Below the pieces are notes generated by a model that was not told where the DNA came from, searched no databases, and was given only the letters and a program-made list of their open reading frames with translations. From Ancylostoma caninum (lineage: Eukaryota; Nematoda; Chromadorea; Rhabditida; Ancylostomatidae), in NCBI GenBank assembly GCA_037903475.1, contig JBAJFG010000549.1, forward strand, positions 930,001 through 994,000: a stretch of DNA of 64,000 nucleotides, in the 5' to 3' direction. Shown here one piece after another: positions 35,901 through 47,330 of the stretch (positions are counted from its first letter, which is position 1; each line of letters begins with the position of its first letter). The position numbers and the translations under genes were made by a program.

Positions 35901-37420
35901 CGAGACTCTTACGTATTTTGTTTTGCGTATACTCGTCCTCTAATAGGAAAAAAATTCTAAGATAAAAAGATCCCATAATAAATTCCCTCTATCTCATTCA
36001 CATTTCCCACGGGCTTCGGGCGGACCGTAAATTCGTTTCTCACTACCACTGCGCTCTTTTTTCGGTGGATGCTTTTTTTTGCGCGATTTTTTGATGTGTT
36101 TATTCTTTTCTGTCACTGTTGGGAGCAGCATTGGCACAGTTGACAGATAAGTAAATATTTATGGATGCCAAAGAGCTCGAATAGCTTCTACGTAGTGAAA
36201 TTAGGACCAATCTATAATCGTTGCGCCCGTGAGTTTGCCGGAAATTCCGGGAAGAAATTAATCTTCCGTCATGAATAGATTTGATTGCAAGGGTAGCAAC
36301 GCTAGATTAAAACCCTTGCGAGATCACCACGATTAACTCGAAAGCGGCATATGCGACTATTTTTTATGCATGCAACCTTGCAAGCCTATTTTCTTACGTT
36401 ACTCTTCTGAGGCAAGTGAATGAGTATAAACTCACTAGGGATTCTGTGGTGAGATACGGGGAACTAACAAAATTATGTATTTGGGGCTAGAAATTTCTCG
36501 AAAATTTTTCTTAATACATCATGTCTGTGATTCGGTTCAAGGTCTTTTTTTCCAAAATTTCATCGAGTAGTTGCAGTTATACTATGACTTTCTGGTTATT
36601 TCTTGTTTTTTTTTCAATATGGTTCATTTTTCTTGTTTTCTCCTTTTGGATCTTCATGGCTCCATCGCTTTTTATCTGTTTTCGCAGATATTACTCGCTT
36701 GAATCACTATTTCACGGTTGGAGGGTATAGTGACGCCATCATAGAAAGCTCGTCCAGACATGGTCCTTAGAACCGAGTATGTATCTCCCGTAGGTGGACT
36801 GCTATGGTGTGCACTAACTCTCAGGATTACTTCATGAAATAGGTTGAAATTCTGTATTAACCTTTTAGTTCCTTACTCCTGTTACCACCTGCTAAATGTT
36901 TACTTTTAATTGGGCAAACTTAAAACTGAATCTCCAACAAATTTATGTTAGAATTCTAGCCAGCCTGATCCCAAATTAGAGAAGACCCCTGTTTTTCTTG
37001 ACATCTATATCTTCACGTCTATGTCCAACCCCAGGGGATCTGGAATATCCTGGGATTGGACACAGAAGTGAATTCGTATCTATTAAGGAATATTTCTGGG
37101 ATATTGTACTATTCTATGTATATCATGCTATTCCGCCACATGGTAAGGTGGGACGTAAATATCATAGTAGGCTCCTATTTAAACTAGTACTTTACTATAA
37201 TACTGTATTAGGGTACTATATTGTAGTTTTCGAATTTTTAGCCATTTTCCTTAATAGCTCCCTCTTCTATTCTCCTCATTCTGTTCTTTACTCATTCAAT
37301 ACCTCTACAATGCTCAGGTTAAGTCGAATGTGTGGCGTATCCCAGGAACGGGGTTCATTCAAGCCAACACTTTATTCTCCATTTAATTCCCTAAAGATTT
37401 AATTTTTTAATTATTATTTT
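32912..37420. other. Gene-free intergenic DNA upstream of receptor 3
   Basis: No supported exon was found over 4.5 kb. Several T-runs occur (for example 35170-35180 and 36070-36080), and diverged tandem units of about 60 bp around TTCACTACTACAGTAAC lie at 35520-35660. The frame at 36998-37402 lies just upstream of receptor 3 but does not splice to it and has no domain. Confidence 0.45.
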
Positions 37421-37421
37421 T

Positions 37422-37437
37422 CTCTATCTTTTCAGGC
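37422..37437 (+). promoter_or_regulatory. Probable SL trans-splice acceptor of receptor 3
   Basis: TATCTTTTCAG ends at 37435, two bases before the ATG at 37438, exactly as in receptor 2. The preceding T-rich tract is a strong polypyrimidine run. Confidence 0.65.
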
Positions 37438-40400
37438 ATGAACGGGTCCGTCCTTCAATGTTTCTGGAACAGTCATCCTCCTCCTATGGCCACCAGCGAA
37501 CGTGTTGCGGTTGGTGTCGCACTGCTTATCCTCACAGTTGCTTCGTTTATACTCAACGCGGCGCTGGGATATCTCGTCTGGAAGAGTTCAGTTTTTGACG
37601 GACTCTTCCGTCTCCATGTCGTCAGTCTAGTCACAGCCGCTTTGTCATATATGCTGACAAACTGTAGTATATTAATTCCAACAGCCTTATTTCACGTTTA
37701 TTTCAATGATCCATACAACACAATCCTCACTGTTTTCGATGTGGTTGGATATCTGGCGCAAATATTCACAACTACGCTCATAGCCGTGGATCGTTTCGTG
37801 TTATTTTATATCATAGGTGTAAGCCATGTTTTTCACCTTCCAGGACCTTTACAACTCAAATTTCAATATTACTTTTCCTCATTTCATGATGTTTTCACTT
37901 CTCAGGTCCATCACAGCGTTGTTCATCGCCGCCACCCTCTTGTGTATTGCATTCCTGCTCTACCCTGGACCGCATCGATTCTGCTGACCATCCACACTAA
38001 TTTGATAGGATGTTACGTCAGAACAAATCCGTTCACACTAACTTACACCTACGAATGCAGGTGAACTTAGCAGTGACTCTTTTTTTCCCAAAGTAATCAA
38101 TTTTATAACGAAATAAATGCCAGTCCGCTTCAGTGAATGTGGTCTTTATGGGCCCATACTGTATTACCTCAACCACGCGCTTCCTATAATTACCTTTATT
38201 CTGTATTGCGCCATTTATGCTAATATATTGATAACACGACAACGACTTAGAAGTCGAGAGAATTCCCGTGAGAGAAAAAAGGCTGTGAAGTTGGTGAGTG
38301 ATATCTATATCTGTTTTTAGAAATTCTTAACTCCCATCTCCCTCACTGAAAATTAACACAAAGAAAGAAATATGGGAAAGAGCCGATAGCGAGCCTCGTG
38401 TGACACTTTCTGATAGAACAAAAAACGCTCATAGGGAGGCTACCCGTCCCCTCCATGGATGGCTTTCCATCAATGGAATGAGAAAAAGGCAACCTAAGGT
38501 AATCTCCAGAGTGAGAGGACCATCACTAAGATTTGGAAGCTAACTCCTTCTAGAAAAGTGGTGTACAACCTATTATGGAACTTGCCACACCTACTGATGG
38601 AGGTCTGACTAAACTACAGATAAAAACAGATTTGTCTGTGCTCTACATAGTCTAAGATACCTTAGCTGAGAACTATGCGGAGAGGGACTGAAAAAAAAAC
38701 TAAGATACAGCTCACAAACCGTCATACTGGTTCCTACTCGCACCATCCAAGGAATAATAGAGGAAATGTCAAAACATAGGATTACAGGGCCCAGTATATG
38801 TTCCCTGACATAAAATTTTGATTTGACATTCCTGCATCGTCAATGGGTCGCGACGCCCAATGGGGATAGAATTCGGTTCTTCCACTCCAGGTACTTCATC
38901 CATCTGATATCCCTAGAATTAACGAGACAGGAGCGCCAGGCTACGGAGGCGAAACCACTTCTTACCCTGAGCAGAGAGCTGCTCCCCAATTTTTTGGAAA
39001 AGGTTTAGCCGTCATACGTACCGTTTCTAAACTCTATAGAATTGCCTTATCTTTCAGAGCTCCCACTGCTTTATTTTTTGACTGAAATCGCCTTCAAACA
39101 CATGGCGGGAATGTCGGGAAACTTGGCAGGGTTTCTGAAGGCTAGTCAAAATCCCAAAACTGGTTAATTTGGACATCAGTCGTAATATCTCTGCATTCTT
39201 TCTAACTCACTTCATTATAATGAAAATCGCTTCGATTGCATTGTTTTTACATGAGATATAAGGGCAATTTATACTAGCTGCGTGCGTCAGTCGCGCATCA
39301 GTCGCACGCATCCATTTGTAAGGGATTTTCCATGAAGACCGGTCAACGCGGCATGTACATCCTCAATGAAAAGAACGTGCGGCCGTCGCGAGGCAGTAAA
39401 CGCGTGCGTCTGAGCTGCGACTGCGATGCGACTGCTATGCGACTGGGCCCTATTCTTCATCATATAGACGCACGCGCGTCAGTCGCACGCACCCAGTATA
39501 AATTGACCTATAGAGAGAAGTTTTTTGTCCAAGAACATAGGCCGCACCCTGTAGAGAGTAGATGTAAAGATGGCTCACCCTGCGTAGTCAAAATCATGTC
39601 TGAAATTTGCGGATGCGGATGATATTCGGACTTTTCCCGCCAGCGATCCTTATCGAGACTACTTACAAATAACTCGAAAAGACTACTATTGAGACCTTTC
39701 CTATCCTCGAACAGAACCTCGGGAAGTAGAGGTGAGAAGAGCTTGGATTATTGCCCTGGGCTGTTATCCGTCACTGGTTTACACTGAGTAGTCATGTTGC
39801 TCGCTAGTTCACCTATTACTTACTATGTATTAATCAAAATAGACACTCAAAAACTTGTATGTATTCTTCCTGAGTCTCTGTCCAAGGATAGAAGAGGTCT
39901 CATTATGTAGTAATCCGTCGGAATCATTTGTAAGTAGTCTCAATAAGGATAGCGGGCTGGAAAGTCCGCATACATACAAATTTAAGAAAAATACACGCTC
40001 AACTGCTCTAGACCTGGCTCAAGATGCATCACTGAGATGTCAACGTGTAGCCTTCAGAATTGCCTTCACAATTTATTGACCTTACCACATTTACTCTAGG
40101 AAATCTCAACGATGCATGCTGGCCCTCTGTCCACAATTTCAACCTCAAATTAAGAGGCAGATAACAAAAATCACGGGAACCTTGAACATAAACACTTTAC
40201 CGCAGGCACCACAGCTATAGATGGTAAGCAACCAAGCCAGCAACGGTTTTTCAAAATATTTTCCTCGCAGAATGCAAGTGTGTCGTTAATTTTGTCTAAA
40301 TTTTCCCCAAATTTCCTGAACAACCATCATTTCAGGTGATTCAGTGCTCCTTGATATGTGCGCTTCAATTCATCAGCATTGGCAGTTTCTATTTGTTACC

Positions 40401-40608
40401 AGCAGTTATGAACAACAACAAACTCTACCTGACGATGCTCATATCAACGCTGAACTCCATGGCGAACCCGTGTGTGATGTTCGGGCTACAGCCACGACTT
40501 CGAACGGCGCTGCTCAAGCTGCACCACCTTCGGGTCAGCAAGGCTGGTGGAAACACAGTACCCGATAGCCGCGTAGTGGCGGTGAATCCGTTACCCAAAA
40601 CAGCCTAG
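37438..40608 (+). CDS. Serpentine (7TM) chemoreceptor, complete (paralogue 3 of 3)
   Basis: Four exons join in frame: 37438-37818, 37906-38060, 38134-38293 and 40336-40608, giving 322 aa. Exons 2 and 3 have exactly the same lengths (155 and 160 nt) and phases as in receptor 2. The first intron (37819-37905, 87 nt) has no stop in frame, so retention would insert 29 residues; the GTAAGC donor, the acceptor and the paralogues argue for splicing. Visible motifs are LIAVDRFVLFYIIG at the TM3 end (D118-R119-F120), a basic third loop (RQRLRSRENSRERKKAVKL), and N276-P277 in NSMANPCVMFGLQPRLRTAL in TM7. It is a close paralogue of receptor 2 and likely a sensory-neuron membrane receptor; ligand and class are unknown. 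An AATAAA lies at 40805. Confidence 0.9.
39262..39508. mobile_element. MITE with GC-rich inverted termini, in receptor 3 intron
   Basis: The left end GGGCAATTTATACTAGCTGC and the right end, inverted GGTCAATTTATACTGGGTGC, form terminal inverted repeats. They continue into CGTGCGTCAGTCGCGC-type sequence rich in GCGACTG/CAGTCGC units. ATA-like duplications flank both ends. It is about 247 bp, with no coding capacity. Confidence 0.7.
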
Positions 40609-40804
40609 CCAATTCTCACTCTTTCTTTGCTGATCTGCATAATGACGTCATTTTAACCGCCTGGCTATAACTTATTCTCAGATGTTTGTTGTTGTCCATT
40701 CCAGTTCCTTCTTTTATTTGTCAACCTTCTGATGTATTTGCAAGGAGCTCTGTGATTGCCCTTCACAGATGATTAGATAAAGTCATGTTTGGAAAAATTG
40801 CTCT

Positions 40805-40810
40805 AATAAA
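40805..40810 (+). terminator. Polyadenylation signal of receptor 3
   Basis: AATAAA lies about 200 bp after the stop of receptor 3 and is the first canonical hexamer downstream. Confidence 0.6.
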
Positions 40811-41267
40811 ATTTCTGTTCTTCTGGTTTCCATTCCTCTTTTATTTCGTTCTCCAGAGGAAAGATTCTAAGGGAAAATTCCGGTTACTTTTCTCCATAGT
40901 GCTGAAATATTCTCGAACATAACATAAAACTGTCGACTGTTGCATAGCCAGAATGTAGTTCTTTTTTTCAAACCTTGGAAAACGACAGCAATTACTTGTC
41001 ATTTTCTCAAGCGATTAAGTACTACAAAATCAAGCTTTAAGATCTTATACATAGTTACAGCGTTATCTAGGAGAGTTTCTTGTATTGCAAGGTACAGCTA
41101 CATTTGTCATGTAAGTACAAACTTGAGACTTTTAAAAGAAACGAAGAGGTCAGAACTCTCGCCAGATGGGGCAAAAAAGCAGAAAAATGTGCACAAACAT
41201 GAGGGAATCCATTGTCGTGGCCCGATTCCGAAGATTAAGAAGCATTTACAGGGAATTTCAAACTCCC

Positions 41268-41415
41268 GTGCACAAGGGGCGGGACCGTGGCGCGGCGTGC
41301 CACCCGAGTTCTCCGCTGCTGGCAGAAGCAGACAACCTTGGCCACATGCATAGCCCCTGCGTCTCTGCCTAAGAGAGCCGCGTCGCGCTCCTGCCCCTTG
41401 GACATGGCCGTTCGG
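41268..41415. repeat. Dispersed GC-rich repeat, copy 2
   Basis: It matches 14233-14372 through GCGGGACCGTGGCGCGGCG, TGCGTCTCTGCCTAAGAGAG and CGGAGTTCCC. The two copies are clearly diverged. Just downstream, AGTTCGAATCC at 41518-41528 resembles a tRNA B box, so the region may contain SINE material. Confidence 0.6.
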
Positions 41416-41528
41416 AGTTCCCAGACTTAGCGTTTGGAGACATTATGCGGCCATGGATCACTCCGTAGAACACGATTTTTTGAATGGCTGTGATAAAGCG
41501 ACTGTATGGGAGTTGCGAGTTCGAATCC

Positions 41529-42588
41529 AGGGCAGGGAAAGGTCTTTCGACACTCAGTAGTTTCAACGAGGGTCTCATCGAGCAAAACCCTGGAAGAAAC
41601 CAACGCAAACGCCTCACGCATGGGGTTGCCCTTCACAAGCCAGACTTCTTTCATGTCTGGAATTTTGAAAATTTTCAGAGATAGTCCCAGCAGTATTCTA
41701 TGTAGATGGCATCCTCTGGTACGCAAAAATGGATTTTTGTGAAAACTTCTATACAAGGGTAGTCGAGGATGGTGGTCACGAATGTACGAATGTTATACTC
41801 ATTTCGCGTGATAGTATCGACTTCAGTGATTTCATCGATTTTCCCAGGTATGGACCTCCTCTCGGATCTCTCTGAAGACTTTCATATGGGATTTTCCGAA
41901 GATGCTAGTAACAATTATGATAGAAATTTCGCAAAAGAACCTCGATTTAATGGAGGGGGGGGGGGGGGACTCCAATAAAGTTGGAGTAACCTACGTTAAA
42001 TTCTACAGAAAGATCTGAGATATGAGTCGAACTGGAAAAAGTCAATGAAGTCAATATTTTTTTCGAAAACTCTGTCAAGACTGTGTGCAGCCGCCCTGCA
42101 TCTCAAAGTTGCAGCGAAGTTTTTTTCTGGGATTTTAGGGAGCGAACGTCGAATTATATATACCTAAGCAAGCCCTCCAGTCTTGATCTGTTTCTTTTTC
42201 GAGTAAGAAGGACATAATCCTAGGATACCTTCCGCATGTATGCACTCCATCTCTACAAGCACTCCCATTATGTGAAGCGAACTGCTCGAAGTGGAAACAC
42301 CGTGAAATCCAGCGTGTATGGTGTGCCTACGTACGATACACTTTTGACGCGCAAAATCCATCATTTTGTTTTTCGAGGCTTGTGTGTTTATATTCTCCCT
42401 ATATCAGCTGTTTTTTGTCGCTTTTTGTCACAGTTAGGTTGTCGATATATTAGGTAATTTTTTTGAAGTTGATTTCTCTATGGACTTCATCTAGATAGTT
42501 TTTATGCTTAATCTTCCATTTTATTTTCAGGGAAATATTCCGTAGAAGAATAGGAAGGCTGGATTCTGCTCATTGCTTCCGGGCGCGC
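41529..42588. other. Gene-free DNA upstream of the WD-repeat gene
   Basis: Contains a 14-G tract at 41955-41968. No exon is supported. Confidence 0.45.
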
Positions 42589-42601
42589 TGAAATTTCAGA
42601 A

Positions 42602-45600
42602 ATGGAGGTCTGTCTACTATTTACAATCAGTAATCATGAAAGCGGCAGTGAGACATCTTGTGCCGAAATTCCATTATCTAAGTGCAGCGAAAGTTGCTCA
42701 ATATTTGCAAACAACAGGATTAATTGCTTAATTCAAGTCGTATTCCCCTTCAAAAGTTTCTTTTGAATGTTCGAACTTGTTGCAGTCTAGATGATGCAGC
42801 AGTGATTGCTGGACTGCATTGCTGCTTCACTTCAAAATTGTTTCGCGTTGAAAAAATTGTGAGAGCTTATTGTGTGGGATTATTCTATTCCTCAGTTGTA
42901 ACATTATTAGTTGTAATGCTTCTTTGTTTCCTCTTTCTTTTCCAATTTACGCATTAATGTCCACAAGATAAAAAGCTCAGTCCGGTTGGCAGATTGTCTT
43001 GCCGCAATTTCAGTCCGTAAAACAAAATGTGGTTTGAATATATATATATCTAAATTATATATGTGATGAAGGAAACGTCCTACCACCTGTCAGTAGTGAC
43101 TTGAGCTTAGAAAATGTGGTTTGGACCCATTTCGCTAGTAAATTACGTTAATGCTGCCTGCTCACCAGGCTAAACTTTTCATCTTCTTTAATATCCTGAT
43201 GCGATTCAATGTTTATTATAGTTCAAATTCAGAAATTGCTTGTCGGCAGCTCTGGCAATGACCCATTCTCCGTAATTATTGTTGATCCCCGTACTGGCGT
43301 AGCTTCATGGAGTTATAAAGGATCCGAACTGCAAGGTGCTGCTGTTGGAATTGTGGAACCTCTAGGTGAGTTTTTGCTCCCAATATTACAATATGTTCTT
43401 CATTTTAGTTGACTGCCTTGCTTCTTGCAGGGGTTAATGGTGACCATCTCGTTATTTCTATCAAGGATAGGCCACTAATCCATGCTTTTGCCGTGCATCC
43501 ACGCGACCGATACCATCAAAAATCGGTCGTAAGCGGGGTGATGGCTGCCTTTTGTACAACCAAAGATGGATCTTTTTTGTTTGCTGCAGTTGGAACACAA
43601 GTGTATGCTTGGCTCGTAAGTCTCATGTCCAATACTTTACTTGACTGCCATTTTTTGAACCGTTTCGTTTGCTAAGTTTTTCAACTTCATTACGCCTCTA
43701 CGTTCACCTTACAGTTCTCGATCTTTACTGCTTTCCAAACATCGTATTTTCCATTAGATGTACAATTTCAGCTTTCTAGCGGAGAGCTGCTCACAGTTAT
43801 AGACGCTCATTATCAAGCTATTACACGGATTTCATTATCAGCTGATGAGTCCACTTTATTCACTGCCTCAACTGATGGAGCCTTGAGTTGTTATCTAGTT
43901 TCTGAGTAAGTTCTATTTTCTCATTGTCGTTTCTCAATGTCGTTCTTGTTGCCTGTTTTTCGTTTATATCTTGCCTCAAGATCATAATGCCTGCAAGTTA
44001 ATACAGAAACATGCAATATTGCCCACATATACCTTTTAGCGTCTCCATACCAAACGATCTGAAATATCTTATAAGAAAGGTGATCTCAGTCCAGCTACTC
44101 GTTAATTATGCCCCTCACTTAATATTACCAGTTTGAGAAAGGGTGAACGAGTGTGGAGTAGTAATTTTGTGAGCGCATCTGCAGCACTGTTCTGTTTTCC
44201 TCTTTTTCCTCTCTTTAAGTGTTGACGTTTCATTGTGACATATTTCGATGACAATCTTGAAGCAATCCATGGCAAAAAAAAGTTTTTTCTTTTCCAACAC
44301 AACTGCTTGTAAGGGCATGAGAGAATCTGTTTCAGTATAATTTCTCAAGACCGCGACCGAGCCGTTGAACCGTTGCGGAAATGGAAGGCTCATACATTAG
44401 CTGTGCGAGGTTTGTCCATCAGCAGTGGCTCAAACCCTCGCGTTGCTAGTTGCGGATTAGATCACTTAGCGTTAATCCACTCTGTTTCCCTCGATGAAGT
44501 GCTGTTCAAGGTAAGTTCATTTGTGAGCGTTTAGTAGTGGCATTAGTCCTTACGGTTCTTGAGTTGCTTTTTTTTTGCCAATTTGTTGAGCCACTTACCA
44601 TTACTTTTTGAAAGTTTTTTCCTGCTTCAGAGCTGCCGTGACTTTTTGTTTAGATATGTTGGTTTCCATAAGAATCAAGTTTGTAAAGTGAATTGCCAAT
44701 CTCAAATTAAAATGACAGTTGAGAAAAAATATCTTCTTCTAGCATTTTAAAGCTGTTGCCATTATCAGCTCGAGCGACTCCCACATTTTCAAATAAATCA
44801 GATGGTCGGTTAGATTTGGCAAACGGTGGTTGAGGATGCCCTCGAGACCCTTTTCGAACTTGGAAAACCTTACTGAGCTGTGCTCGCAGATATGGTGTCT
44901 TCTGTACTCAACTCACCGATCTGTAGAGTACTTTTCCTGGTTTCTCAAACCTCTACTGAATCTTCGGATTCGCTCACTTGCCACTTCATTTCTTCGATCT
45001 AAAACGGAGGCTTCTTGTCCTCGATTTCTCGTGGAAACAAGAACTCGCTTTAGAAAATTTGTTAAGAATTACATCCAACAGGAGAATTAATGCGTGAGAG
45101 CACACCAATTTTTTGAAGGTATCTGCTGATCGACCTCTTACCGCCTGCGCACTTGACCCGGCAGAGTCGAGGTTATTTCTGGGATCCGACACCGGCAATA
45201 TTGCTCAGATAAACCTTTACGCTCTGGTAAGATTTCCGTTCTTTTCGCTTGAATATGTTTGAGAGAGCCATGTAATTCTACGCTCTGTACTAGTGATTCA
45301 ATATCCATTATTCTTTTTTTGATTTCTACTGATACTTCTCAAACTTCTCGCATTAAGGATGATCGGAGTGAGATTTTGATCCAAGTGGCTGATGAAAAGA
45401 ACGAAAGAGTGCCAGTATTTAATGGACATTGTGATGAAATAACAGCGCTATCTGTTAACGGAGATGGTTGTTTATTAGCTTCTGGCGATTCTGCCGGAAA
45501 ATATTGTATATGGGAGATTGCTAGTCGGCAGTGTCTAAAGGTAACCTTGTGTGGCGTATCTCATCTTTCGTGACCACTGAAAATGAGGTGCTTTTCAGGT

Positions 45601-46819
45601 CTCTTCTATGCGTAGTACAATTTCTTCACTTCGATTTGTACCAAATTGGCCCAGCATCTCCGCATCAGAGCATGTTTCTGTACATCCGGTATTCGATCTG
45701 CAGCGAAATGTGTGTAGAGGGGAAAGGATATGGATAAGACCTCATGATGGAAAGGATTGTAATAAGGTGTGTTTCAGTTGAACAGCTTCTTCTTACGAAA
45801 TAAGCTGTAAACCACATATATTTGTCGTACGAAAGAAGAAACCGCCAGTATCATATGTTCCTCTACCCACATTGCTAGCCTCAGGGTACTTTTCAAAGCT
45901 GAAACTGTGGTTTGTGTTATTCAATGGCTAATTAAGGGCAAATCTGGTGAAGCAAAAAAGGTGAAATCGTGAATGCACTGCCAAAATATGGGAAGACACG
46001 CATGGTCGCTGTGTTTCTCGGGCAAAATTAACTCTTGAAGTCTTGTATCCTGAGTTCAATATATTGCAGGATTTCTGGCACGATGAGTTGGACCATCTTT
46101 TGGGAGGTGTCTTACAGGAGTCAGAGGCGGTAAGCTGTTTTCTCATTCATGTTTAACGAGGCTGCGCACTTTCTAGGGAAAAACAATGTAGAAGATGGTG
46201 GGCTATTACTTATTGTCTCCAAATTTCCTATGGAATCTCAAATGCACAGTCGTATAGGTTCTTCGAAATGCGTTCAGATTTTTTTATTTTACTATATATT
46301 CGGAGCAAAGTACAGGATTTTTGCTCTGAAATTAGTTGCCTATCGGAGTAAGCATTTGTTGGGAATTGTGCAAAGATCTGTGATGCACATTGTTAATATA
46401 ATATTTTTCTCAATCATCCGCTTTTCAAAGTTTCCTGGACTTGCCAGTTGTGCTTTATTCAACGCTCTAGTGCTGATTTTTTCCAGACCAAAACGAACAC
46501 TAATAAAAAGATGAAAGCTAGTTTAAAGAAGAAGAAGAAGGCACTGAAGCGAAGCGATGGTGATGAGTCTGACGTAGTTGTCTTAGATGATGATATCGTG
46601 GAAATCTCAGAAGGTTCATCAGCGGTTTCAAATGGTGGGTACGGGCAAGCTTGGCGCCCAATTGACATAAATTTCTTTATTCTCCATCCGTTTGGTTCAG
46701 GTAACAGTTCGAAGCAGGACAAAGAGCTGATAGAGAAGCAAAGGGAAGAAATCAAGAAATTAAAGAGAATCAATGCTGAATTGTATAGTTTTATGGCGAA
46801 AGAACTGACAGATAGGTAA
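42602..46819 (+). CDS. pro-1: WD-repeat protein, WDR18/Ipi3 (PRO-1) homologue
   Basis: The model has a tentative mini-exon 42602-42607 (ATGGAG) and nine firm exons: 43233-43365, 43431-43615, 43772-43905, 44336-44510, 45119-45226, 45358-45540, 45599-45766, 46070-46129 and 46487-46819. All phases agree and the total is 494 aa. The N-terminus KLLVGSSGNDPFSVIIVDP, the segment SSGELLTVIDAHYQAITRIS, and WKAHTLAVRGLSI, VFNGHCDEITALSV and ASGDSAGKYCIWEI are WD-repeat units in WDR18/Ipi3 order. After the propeller come a Lys-rich stretch (398-406), an acidic stretch (about 408-429) and a C-terminal helix, QDKELIEKQREEIKKLKRIN. The family acts with Rix1/PELP1 and Las1-type partners in 60S ribosome maturation in the nucleus. 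The start is the weakest part: a GAAATTTCAG acceptor lies three bases before the ATG (likely SL trans-splice site), but the GTCTGT donor after GAG is poor. Single-copy context, no neighbours in an operon. Confidence 0.85.
46635..46700 (+). other. Possible 66-nt optional intron in the last exon of the WD-repeat gene
   Basis: GTGGGT at 46635 and TTGGTTCAG ending at 46700 bracket 66 bases. Removal keeps the frame and gives ...SNGNSSKQDKE; retention adds 22 residues rich in aromatic and aliphatic residues that break the acidic linker. Nematode introns are often this short. The spliced protein would be 472 aa. Confidence 0.55.
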
Positions 46820-46990
46820 CATCTCCAGATGCTACGCCACTGATAGTTTTGCGCCAGTTTTGTTACTAGTTTTGTTGAACAATTCGTTGTTTCCATACAA
46901 TTCGTTGTTTCCATATCTGGTTGTTGTTGAAACTTGTTATTGCTTTGTACTGAGATCCTGAAGAAAATTCTATATATTCTTTTGTGCAAC

Positions 46991-46996
46991 AATAAA
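46991..46996 (+). terminator. Polyadenylation signal of the WD-repeat gene
   Basis: AATAAA lies 172 bp after the stop codon, the first canonical signal downstream. Confidence 0.7.
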
Positions 46997-47114
46997 GGAA
47001 AACGTGGTCCGGAGAGCTGCAGCTACACTGCACTGAAACTGTTATGGCGAAGAATGGGGAAGCATTGATGCAATTTCATGAGGGGAACGACTGAATTTCG
47101 ACGTCTGGAATACA

Positions 47115-47330
47115 GTGAGCGGACTCAGGGAGCACACGGTGCCACCGCTCCGCTCGCGCTGGAATCCTCGTGACGACAACAAATTATAGGGTTTCCTTGA
47201 TAGTCGCCTAGTTTTTTTTTTTCTGATAGGTGAGATCGAATGTGGTGAAAAGGTGTCGTGAATGCAGTTATTTGGACTATGTAGGCGATTCAGTGCGAGC
47301 GGTGCGGTCGCGCTGCGTGCTCTGTCTGCA
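47115..47330. mobile_element. MITE family C, copy 2
   Basis: The left arm (GGGAGCACACGGTGCCACCG, CGCTCGCGCTGGAATC) and right arm (GATTCAGTGCGAGCGGTGCG, GTCGCGCTGCGTGCTC) are inverted copies. The centre shares ATAGGGTTTCCTTGATAGTC with the 20800 copy. It lies just beyond the WD-repeat gene. Confidence 0.6.

Noticed and set aside
36998..37402. An upstream exon for receptor 3
   Set aside because: It has no donor leading into 37438 in phase, and receptor 2 has no counterpart; the acceptor two bases before the ATG fits trans-splicing better.
41518..41528. A tRNA gene suggested by AGTTCGAATCC
   Set aside because: No matching A box or cloverleaf could be built around it; at most a SINE remnant.
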